64,000 bases of DNA, from positions 4,931,307-4,995,306 of the forward strand of contig NC_085088.1 of the NCBI RefSeq assembly GCF_963422355.1, read 5' to 3'. The notes under the pieces were generated by a model. It had not been told where the DNA came from and searched no databases. It worked only from the letters and a program-made list of their open reading frames with translations. Made by a program: the position numbers and the translations under genes. Below are positions 12,210-64,000 of the stretch, piece by piece. Positions within the stretch are counted from its first letter, which is position 1; each line of letters begins with the position of its first letter. This DNA is from Corticium candelabrum (lineage: Eukaryota > Porifera > Homoscleromorpha > Homosclerophorida > Plakinidae).

Positions 12210-13600
12210 GGACAAGGAAATGATTACTAGAGAACGCCTCCCATTGACAATCACTGATCACGTGTAAACGAGCACAATCATTGGCCTTTGCGTGCAAATG
12301 ACGACTGTTTATTAATAAGAAATAGTTTAGTTTACCTTTCTAGATTAACTTAGAGAGACTTGTAGATGAGAAAGTGCTAACTGCATTACCCACCGATTTA
12401 AAGTCTTTAACATCAACTAACTGTATAGTAATCATAACTCGACGGCTTCAATAATTAAATTATATCACTTTGCCTTCAATAAGTCAAAAATTGTTTAATT
12501 AATATAACTATTTAAATTTATATAAATTTAAAATAAAATCCATTCGTTCAAAAATTTCTAAGAAATTTTACAATCATTAAGTAATAAAATTTTATATTGT
12601 ATTAGATTTTTATATATTTTTTTCATATTTCAAGAGAAAGAACCCTAGAGTGTGCGTGGGGTAGCAGCGCAATGGTCTACATATACGCACGTGTCACTAA
12701 AGACATGTCACACGCAACATACAATTTATAGGCACGTGTCACTAGTACAGGACTCAGACAACACACGCGTTAATTCACGCAGGGAACAGTATATGCACGT
12801 ACACAGTTTCTACCCAGAATAAAAATAGAAATACTTTACGGGGCGGGCTCCTAAAATTGGGACGGGCTCCTAAATTGGAACAGGCGCTGACAATCAAGTA
12901 ATCAATTTTGCATGCATGGCCTATCAGAGGGTACGGTAGTGCCCGTATGTATGGATTGCCTAAGTTTGGAGCGTACTTAGCCACTCTAGGTAAAGACAAG
13001 GTGACACAAAAACTGTATATTAATTAATTTATTATTTATATAGAAATGTTGCTGTGTAATTAATGTAATAAATCCATAACTTATTTAGATTTTAATCTAA
13101 CGTATTAGCGTTTGGAGCATTTCGGTGAATGGGTTCCTTAGTTATAGTTAGTCATGTTAGTAACTAATGTTTAACTATAAGGTAACATATACATTCTATA
13201 TGTACATGTACAAATTAAGGTTTTGCATTTGTGTATACGAAGCGTTTGCGAATGTTCTATTGTAATTCAATCGCAGGTTTAAGTCTTGAAAGTAAACTAA
13301 ACTGCAGCTCGTAAGCAGTTGAGCTCTAATGTTACCAAGAAACTTTGTAGTACACAAATTTCAAGCCTTCGATACTTTAATTAACAAAACATCAAAGTAA
13401 TTGTGTTTGATGAGTCTAGACCTTTGGGTTTTATTTCTATTTATCGTAAAGTTTATGTCAGCAGTGTGATTGGCTGACTGAAAGGCGCATACGTTTCTTC
13501 TATGTTTCTTCACAATGGTCGTTTGTTTTCGTCATTTGTCGCTTAGACTTAGTGGCAAGAGCGTCTGTGTGCGTTTGTGCGATCGAGTGTACGAGAAAAT
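12210..13600. other. AT-rich intergenic stretch
   Basis: No gene seen. Short direct repeats of GCACGTGTCACTA occur near 12689 and 12732. Confidence 0.5.
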
Positions 13601-13603
13601 AAT

Positions 13604-15343
<1,740 letters not shown>

Positions 15344-15805
15344 CAAGACATGCAAACATTTGTAAATATTGATAAATAGCTAGATGTATAAACTTGACTG
15401 TAATGTGTAGAACAAGAACATAACTGTGTAGATAGTTTAATTAGATTAGATTAACATAGATATAACATTTAATTTAATTAGACTAGATTAACATAGATAT
15501 ATGATATAGTAATATACTTAACTAATGGTTTCATGTATATTTATTGCACAAGTTCAAGTAATTAATTAATTCACACACACCCCTAAACGTTAAGAGCTGC
15601 TGATTACTGGATGCGTCCCCAAGCTAACAGCGGGGATTGTCTGCGCTACTCAGGAGAACTCTGGGTCTGCGCTAGCAATCTCCTGGAGGTAGGCCAGGTA
15701 CTCGCAGGAGCACCAACTTGTGAAGCCAACTGTGGTGTGAGCACTCAAAGTCTCACTGCACCCCAGTGGCTAACGTCACGTCACAGCCAGTGGCCCACGC
15801 ACACG

Positions 15806-15866
<61 letters not shown>

Positions 15867-17158
15867 CAGAGTCTCAAATAGGCACATGACTAATAGCTAC
15901 CTTTTGCTGCTAGGCTCCTGCTAGTGCTATTACCCCTAATCAAACACTCCTCGACAGTTTCAGGTTGTTCACTACACAACTGCCCTTGATGAGCACGTCG
16001 TCGTGTAGAGATTTATCATCTTCCAAGCAGTTCATGTGGCTGTTCCTGTTCCAAAAATATTTAGTCTACAACAATATTAAAAATTAAAATACAAAAAGAG
16101 GAACCATGCAGCTGCAGCAGAAGACTAGCTCGACACTAAACAACCGAGCATCATTTCTCAAATACCTTCGCCTGAAGTCCAAAGTACATATCAGAAACTG
16201 TTGTACACGTACATACACTGTAGCTAGAGGTGCCTCCAGACTTTGCGACTTCACACGACTATGGGAGTTTCTTAGTCTCGATTAGCCAGACCGCTCACTC
16301 AACGCAAGAGACTGGGAATTTCTATCTTCGTACTGTTCTGTATGTCTTAGGATAGATAGTATTGAACTACCCAGCGAAAGCAGAATCTCTGGTACCCTCT
16401 GGTACCCTCTCAAAATAACGACAACATCTAACTTCATCAGGGGCGGCGGAACGACTCGCAAGTTGGGGGGGGCATGAAAGTACATGAACTACACTTGGGT
16501 AGTTTGCTTACAAAAATAGAGATTGTGCTCAAAGTCGGGGTGTCCAAGCCCTTCATCCCTGTCATTGCAACGTACACGTTGGTAGGGAGTGAAGGAGCCT
16601 TACGCCATAAAGAGGCCTGGCTCTCCAAAACTTTGGAGCAAGTTTACGACACTATAGGCTCTAGTTTGTCATTTAGTTTGATTGCATGCATGAGCAGCTG
16701 CATGAACAGTGAAATGATTGGTAGAATATGCAGTACAGAATCTATGTAATGGGCGCACAGTCTGAATCCCCAGGTATGGGGCTGAGTTCTATGTAGTCAG
16801 TATGCATACATGTACCACAGGAAGTCTGCCCCCAACCCTACATAAGGCTGGTGATGCCACTGGTCAACCACTCAAATATCAGGCAGTGTACACCCAAGGC
16901 CTACAATGTATATAGCACACTAGCCCCTCGCGCTGATAAAGAACTTGCTGTATGTCAACAACAACTACATCTCATCCATAAGCTTGCACAGCACACACAC
17001 AACACGTTAGTGAAATATAGTATGCAACTATATGTATATTCTTCACAAGTGTGTCAACTAAACGCATCCTACTGTACTGTACTGTACTTCAGACAACATT
17101 CCCTATTCTGTTAATATCTCAGACAAATAGCCAAATACTTACTATGCGAACACAATCA
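15344..17158. other. Spacer between the MGCCCS gene and the CHD 3' end
   Basis: Contains a (CA)n tract at 15795-15865 and otherwise no recognisable exon, RNA gene or inverted repeat. 16395-16412 is a short GGTACCCTCT direct repeat. The 3' untranslated region of the CHD gene presumably lies at its right end. Confidence 0.5.
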
Positions 17159-50638
<33,480 letters not shown>

Positions 50639-51378
50639 CTCGACCGCCTAGACACACACACACAAAGACGCAGTCAGTCAGGCGAGCACCCAATTCGGGG
50701 GCTCGTTCCTCAATCGAGCGCGGCGCGACGAACGAGAGCGAAAACGAATCAAAGACAGTTTCCGGATATCAATTTTCGGAAAATTAGTCAACTAACGTCG
50801 CGACTGATATCAAACTGGGCGGGAACAAAACCGTGTTCCGTCTCGACAAGAAAAAACAAAGCGTAACGCGTTTCTCTTTCATTCCAACGCAACGGGCAAG
50901 CAAACGCGACGTCCAATGACACGTTGTGACTCACTCAGCGACCATTCATAGTCTCCATATGTGGGCGTGTCACCCCACTCCATCCCCTACGTGTGTAGGT
51001 CGCTTGGGACCCCAGCACGAAATTCTTAGATTTTTCGTACAGCCCACCGGATGCTGAACACCCACAAAGACGAAGCAGACGAACAGCCGTCGAGTGGAGT
51101 GCTTGGGGAAACGCAATGCGCGTCGAGAGCGAGCGAAACATGGCAGATGTGGCGGTTTCGGCACCTGGCTAGGTCTCATATCGGGGTATTTCGAGGCCAA
51201 ATCGACTTACCGTACTCTCGAAGAACTTCCAGCCACTCGACGCCTCACGGCTGACTTACGATAAACGAAAACGAAACAACCGTGTCTCGATATTGGCGAG
51301 TAAGGCTCCCGTTTGGGGCGATTTGGCCCCGCGCTCACGCAGCGTGGATCGGACCCCATCAACCTGCCAGCACGTTGG

Positions 51379-51430
51379 CCAATCAGAGAGCAGCAAGGTA
51401 ACGTGATTACGTCGTCCACCAATCAGAGAG
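51379..51430. promoter_or_regulatory. Duplicated CCAATCAGAGAG box in the CHD upstream region
   Basis: CCAATCAGAGAG occurs at 51379-51390 and again at 51419-51430 in the same orientation, 40 bp apart. CCAAT followed by CAG is a good match to the NF-Y site. The region 50640-51500 between the CHD start and the RAB2 stop is rich in CpG and lacks exons, so this is the probable CHD promoter. Function is inferred. Confidence 0.5.
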
Positions 51431-51736
51431 GCGACCGACGGATGTCTCGTAAAGCGTCAACTTTCGGATTCCCTGACTAAATATAGGGCTAGAAACGGAA
51501 GTTCTAACGCAAGGTCATCGGAATCATCTCGTAAATTATGCGATTTCTTGCGTCATTTGTCGGAGTACATCTCGTTAGCGCACGCTACACAAAAGCACAC
51601 ATTGCCTGATTCCAATACAATACAGATGATTATGAATACAGTAACAGTTGGACAACTACAGACTAAGAAAGAAACGATTTTACTGTACATAATTCCCCTG
51701 CTGTCGGTATGGAATGTCAGTGATCGCGTCCACCGT

Positions 51737-57031
<5,295 letters not shown>

Positions 57032-57272
57032 TCACTATCAGAGACCGTAATTGCACCAAGATTCCCTCACCGGGTTGATATCAAGTCACGTGTCAGGATG
57101 ACATCACCAGTCACATGATTATTGTCATATAGTCAGCAGTATCTCTGTAATTTGTATTACGTCTAATAGACATAAAACTCTCTTCTCAACTCTGATTGTA
57201 AATAGCAACTCTCGATATAGATAAATAGGTCTTGCATGCATATAGTTTGTGTACTGATATGAGTGCATCACT

Positions 57273-58911
<1,639 letters not shown>

Positions 58912-59060
58912 GTTGTATGTCACAAACACAGCAACGACAAAGGGCGACTTTCAGTTGAGAGTGATTGTCGACAAGCTGTTTGACCGACGCGGACACTGAT
59001 TGGTCGGCGACTGCGCTTGCGTAATGCCAAATTTCTTATTTTAGAGTGTGGCATGCTTGT
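58912..59060. promoter_or_regulatory. Probable bidirectional promoter, beta-tubulin / VAC14
   Basis: Only 149 bp separate the two divergent start codons. It contains ATTGG (reverse CCAAT) at 58999-59003, GC-rich flanks and no obvious TATA box. TTTTAG at 59039-59044 could be a 5' untranslated-intron acceptor for VAC14. Confidence 0.6.
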
Positions 59061-62000
59061 ATGGCGACGAAAGACAAGGACAAAGACTACGGACCTCTGC
59101 CTCCTCTGATAGCGAAAGGTCTCAACGACAAATTGTACGAAAAGCGAAAGACCGCCGCACTCGAACTGGAAAGGTCGGAACTGTCGTTTGACGCGTGGGT
59201 GTGGCGCGTCTTCATATCATTTCGTTCCTATAGAACAATCAAGGAGCTCAACGCGTTGGGCGACTGGAAGCAAGTCGACAACATTGCATTCATTCTCAAC
59301 CAGGAATTCATTCAAATACCGAATGCAAACAGCAAGAAAGGAGGCCTCATCGGTCTGGCCGCCACGGCCATCGCTCTTGGAATTGTATTCTTCTCTCTAC
59401 GTGCACGTCGTAGATTCTATAAAATTATTCGGCGTTTGCTCGCTTCTAGGAGGCCGGAAAGTTCATTGAGAGGCTCATCCCGCCTGTTCTCAGCTGTTTC
59501 CACGACCAGGACAGTCGAGTGCGATACTACGCGTGCGAGGCGCTCTACAACGTCGCCAAAGTATCGAGACGAGCCATCCTGCCCTACTTCACTCGCATTT
59601 TCGACGACATCTCGAAGGTCTGATCACCACGACACTCGCCCACGCACTCAGTCACATTCACCGGCATACTCGCACAGGCAGCACCACACATTTTGATGTC
59701 GTCGAGCATGAGTGAAACACGCGCGCTAAATAGCCGTTCACACGCGCAACACAGAGAGAATAGCCTCTTTGCAACTTTTTTTTATTGTCCGGCGAGCGCA
59801 ATTCGAATGGTATTTTTGTCACTTCCGTTGTGAATATCTCTGTTTGCACTTTGATGTTACATTTGAGTGTCACTCTAAAGGAAGGGAGTAATAGAGGGGT
59901 GTTGTTATTAGGTGTCTGTAAGCAGGTGGCAGATGGGCACGTTAGTGGTGAGATGATGCTGGGATGTTCACTTGTTTGTGTGGGTGATGCTGAGGTCGCT
60001 CCCATAGTGAGGTAGGAATGGGTCAGACAGGTCGCGCTATATAGCACAACCAGATTTTTAAAAATTACTTTTTCCACATGATGATTGTTGTAACTTTGGT
60101 TTAGGTATAGATAATTAAATAAGTAATATATTTTTTGACGATTAATCTGCTTTGTTAGTCGGCATGAAGTTTCCTCTTCAGTCTACATACCAGAGTGGAA
60201 TATAAGGCAAAAAAATTGTGTGGACATTGTGCTCTAGCAAAGAGCTGACCTGACGTTTTAAATTTTAGGCATTCAACGTTTTAATTTCACAATCCTTGTA
60301 ATTATTGAAATCAACGTTTAGTTCAATTTCTTGTTGCATTATATTCACTACTGTATGTATTCGCTATCAAAATATAAACAGTTAAAACTGTTGTAGTATT
60401 ACAGTATTGTTGCTTGTGCACTCATCCATCTGAGGATCATCAATTCTATAATTAGATTTTGCCTGCTGCTTCCGTTGTCTAGACTTTGGGTCCCTCATTC
60501 CCTACCCATCCATGCAATAACTATTACACCTTGACCAATCATGTAGGTATGTTCAATCAAAGCAAATTGTGGTTGGTCATGAACACTAGTTGGTCGGTCA
60601 ACGACCAATGACCATTTGTTATATTTCACTCTGTGTAGTCATCAATTTTACAATTTACAGTTTGTTTCAATAAATCAGTACTGTACATTGGGGCATCAAG
60701 GCCATTCTTGCTGTGTGAATGCGTTTAACCTTGTCTGGTCCTATGAGTGCTTCCGCAAAGGAAATAGCCGTGCCAGAGCACCCCCACCAACCAACGATGT
60801 GCAAGTTTCCAAAGAGATCTGTTGGAGTCGTAGTTTTGAATGTATCTGGTTTGATAAGTGGCAGTTTATTTATTACAATGAGACCGAAGACACAGCAGTG
60901 TACTGTCAGACGTGCTTGCTGGGATACTGTATGCAGAAAAATGCTTTAATTAGAGTGACAATCAAAAATTACTTCAAAAAATAGTGGTAACCAAATAGCA
61001 AAAATATGAAGAAACTTCCCAAGATGTCAAACTGAATTTGGAGTTGCAGCTAACTTGCACTTTTGCCGCTTAGAACTGTAGGACACGTAGTCCCAACCAC
61101 TTTTAATTTGCTTTCAACGCTTCTGTCCCGTCATCTCACTTGATGTCTTTTTTACTAGTTGGCAGCTGATCCGGACTTCAATGTGAAGAATGGAGCCGAG
61201 CTGCTGGATCGCCTCATAAAGGTTTAGTGCAGTCATGTCGTGTGTCAGACACATCAATATTTGGGATTTAATTTTTCTATCAAATTGTGATGCTCAATAG
61301 GATATTGTGACCGAGTCTCCGACGTTTGATGTCGATGCTTTTATTCATCTTCTTCGAGACAGGATATACAGCAACAATCAACATGTTAGGCAGTTCATCG
61401 TCCAGTGGGTATGTTGTTTGGCAATCAAGTGATTGATATTAATATTAATTATATGAAGTGTAGATTACACTGCTGGACGCTGTACCTCAGATCGACTTGC
61501 TGAAATATCTTCCTGAATTTCTTGACGGAATGTTTCTTATATTGAGTGACCCGAGTAAAGAGATCCGGAGAATGTAGGGAAAGGTGTTAGAGTTACCAGT
61601 TGAATGTCTTCTGGTTATGTATGATTTAGGTGTCAAGTTCGATTAGGAGAGTTTGTCAAGGAGATCAGAGAGTGTCCAAATACAGTGAATTACACAGCAA
61701 TGGCTAACATTCTTGTTGTACATTGCCAGTCACAAGGTTGAGTGTATGGACTAGTCTGGTGTAGTTGACTGATTGTGGCACAGTTGCTTTTTCTCTATTG
61801 TAGATCGTCTTACTCAGCATACAGCGTTACAGTGGGTCAATGGGTTTATTACACTGGCGGGAAGACGTATGCTGCCATTGTGTTCAGGGTTTCTCACTGC
61901 CATTCTTCCATGTGTAGCGTATCACGATCGGCAAGGTATGTAATGTATGTAACATGTAGAAATCTCTAGGTGATGGTCTCTTGCTTATGTACTTAAGCTT

Positions 62001-63929
62001 ACTTATATACGACTGTGTTTGTAACAAGTTCATGCAGGGCAATGCATGCATTGATGAGCAGTGGCTTAGTGCACACAAGTGTTTTGCTCATCTACTTGTT
62101 TACCATACTGATGATAGTAATGTATGGTAAGTAGTTTGTTATGCTGTTACCTTAGGGGGATCTTGCATTATCAGGTGCAGTACTAGTTTGCTTACAAATT
62201 CATTGCCTGAGCCATTACACTCAAACTTCCCTTATCCAGACTCTCCTCATCCGGGCACGTCCGTCTAATTATGTCACGTGTTTCTAGCGTGGACCACGTG
62301 GCCTATAGAGGGAGTCCCTTCAGCAAACGTCAATCACTTTGTTTTTGTTCCAAGATTTAGTTATAGTGACTGTTTCCAGTGACATAGAGTGAACATGTAA
62401 TGTAGGTATGACGTTCCGCAGTGCATGCCATGCTTTCAAGTAGGAATCGAGATATAGAGGTAAGGGTACAATAAATAACATTTGCTTTGAGATCTGTGGA
62501 GTGCTCCAAGAACCGGGCAGTTTCAAGTTACACACAGTGGCCGTTCCTAATCCCAACCTACTCGGATAAATTGGAGTTTGAGTGTACTTCTGGCAATGTA
62601 GGTGGAATGAAGGTTCTGTTTTTGGTCTTTTTTGTTTGTTTTGTTATTATTTGTTGTTTACTTGTTTATTAGTGTAATAATATGTTGGATAGCTGTGGAT
62701 TATTATAATCAAGAGTAGTTTTGGAGGTCTGTTTCATTGCAAGGCAGGGAAATGATGAAGTTTAGTTCTAAGGGTCTAGGTCGTCAAATGATGACTAGAG
62801 CAGATCAATGCTAGTTTGTAATGGCTTTCTCGGTTTGCAGGCAGATAACTGTACTGTACTAAAACATGCGCCGCTTTGATGCTCACATTGGGACATTTGT
62901 TGTACAATGACATGTATGCGTAGTATGTACCACCAGCAGCACGCCGTATGTTGACAAACTGCTCATGTATCCTGGACAATGAAACTGAGCGTGCAAGAAC
63001 TATCTCAGGATTCCGACAAAGTAAAAAGGCATGAGTTTGGGACAAGGGAGCAGTAGAGACAATGGTAAATCCTATCAAAATAGGTAGATATGATTTTAGT
63101 AGCAAGAAACGGACTACTTCCGCAATGTGATATGTGAAAGTCTGGTTGAAACTCTGCCTTGTTTTGACAAAGAGAGGTGGTATGAGTTTAATCGCTAATT
63201 CAATTAGCCATCACTATTGTCTTCCTCGAAGATGTCTAGCTCTGTAATATCTAGCACATCGCATCCATTGGCTCAGCAGCAATGTGTGTGTCGGTTGCAT
63301 GCCATTGTGGGAATACTTGCACTGCACTGAATTCTAGAAGGTCGTGCAAAATGGCGGCATACCACTAAACACCATGATTGATATCAACATGATGGCCTAG
63401 ATTAATTTTTGACGACCAAAAAATTTTGGAAACTCGTCAAACGACAACTAGTTGGACCGATTTTTGAGCCCTGTGATGTGACCTTTTGTAACAAAATTTT
63501 CTTGTTTTAAATAGATGCAATTTTAAGCACTTTGTTTTAAGTAAGTGTTTGCTGTTAGACGTTCGCGATGTCGCCATTGCTGCCAACCAAGCTCTGATGA
63601 AGTTGATCACATCGGAAGATGATCACATGGATCTCAACTACTTGAAACGTTACGACCCGGTATTTAGGAGAGTGATGAATCGTGTCAGTAGTACGTCATC
63701 CGACAATGACTGTGAGCCTTTGGTGGGCGTTTCTCCACCGGCGACAGGTGGTGTCGAGGATTCTCCACCAGGTTCGTCAACGTCTGCGGCAGGGTCATCG
63801 CATGCGACGGGCTTTCAATTGCAACCGGTCATCGAAGTCCTCACTCTTCAACTATTGAATAAATCGGTCGAAACGAGACTCGCTGTGCTTCGATGGATGT
63901 TGAACCTCCACGACAGACTACCTAAAAAG
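59061..63929 (+). CDS. VAC14: VAC14, PIKfyve-complex HEAT-repeat scaffold (5' part, gene runs past the window)
   Basis: Nine exons with matching phases: 59061-59173, 59234-59384, 59450-59617, 61159-61221, 61301-61408, 61464-61573, 61630-61736, 61804-61935, 63559-63929; 441 codons so far. It starts [20 protein letters not shown], then [107 protein letters not shown] and [14 protein letters not shown]. These are the conserved N-terminal HEAT repeats of VAC14, which scaffolds PIKfyve/Fab1 and Fig4 to control PI(3,5)P2 on endosomes. The start at 59061 matches the family. The exon at 63559 adds a Ser/Pro/Gly-rich linker ([17 protein letters not shown]). The C-terminal half lies beyond the window. 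Confidence 0.96.
59618..61158. other. VAC14 intron 3
   Basis: About 1.5 kb with no additional exon that I can support. The open frame 60616-60984 has no recognisable motif. The codons of exons 3 and 4 join directly in phase 0. Confidence 0.6.
62218..62584. mobile_element. MITE with TA duplication in VAC14 intron 8
   Basis: It begins CACTCAAACTTCCCTTATCC and ends with the complement of CACTCAAACTCCAATTTATC, flanked by TA on both sides. It has no coding capacity. The end pattern with CTTATCC is reminiscent of pogo-type elements. Confidence 0.7.
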
Positions 63930-64000
63930 GTAAATTCTTGTTAGGGGTTGTCCACTTTTTGACATTTTCACAAGCATACAAAGCGACAGCTTTTCTTACT

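Noticed and set aside
60616..60984. 122-codon open frame in VAC14 intron 3
   Set aside because: No splice or family support; flanking VAC14 exons join in frame without it.

Overview
The window is nuclear DNA of an animal. Genes are cut into many short exons with GT-AG (and some GC-AG) introns. The proteins are metazoan: a CHD6-9 type chromatin remodeller, beta-tubulin, Rab2, VAC14 and an otopetrin-like channel. Introns and spacers are full of microsatellites and short inverted-repeat transposons. There is no bacterial signature (no operons, no Shine-Dalgarno sites). A non-bilaterian animal such as a sponge or cnidarian would fit, but the sequence alone does not name the species.

Layout. (1) 267-7298, minus: a two-exon otopetrin-like 12-TM protein with extra cysteine-rich modules. 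Its 4.9 kb intron holds a decayed LINE ending in a (GACA)n tail. (2) 7299-13600: mostly non-coding, with a 3' fragment of a related LINE (9650-10072), a (TA)n array and a frameshifted copy of the otopetrin-like first exon (11560-12208, minus). (3) 13604-15343, plus: a low-complexity acidic/basic protein starting MGCCCS, with apparent frameshifts. (4) 17159-50638, minus: one very large CHD7/8/9 (Kismet) type gene. I reconstructed 44 exons with matching phases, 2455 codons plus stop. Many MITEs and a second LINE fragment lie in its introns. (5) 51737-57013, minus: RAB2, 8 exons, 211 aa. (6) 57273-58911, minus: beta-tubulin, 5 exons, 449 aa. (7) 59061 to beyond 63929, plus: VAC14, first nine exons, continuing past the window.

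CHD, RAB2 and beta-tubulin run head-to-tail on the minus strand. Beta-tubulin and VAC14 are divergent, with only 149 bp between start codons, so they probably share a promoter. The genes are mostly conserved housekeeping functions (chromatin, Golgi/ER trafficking, cytoskeleton, phosphoinositide control) with no sign of a shared pathway. The unusual material is the otopetrin-like gene and its broken paralogue, the MGCCCS gene, and the dense, partly nested population of small transposons. Exon coordinates were derived by hand from splice motifs, frame continuity and family knowledge; no alignment or expression data were available.
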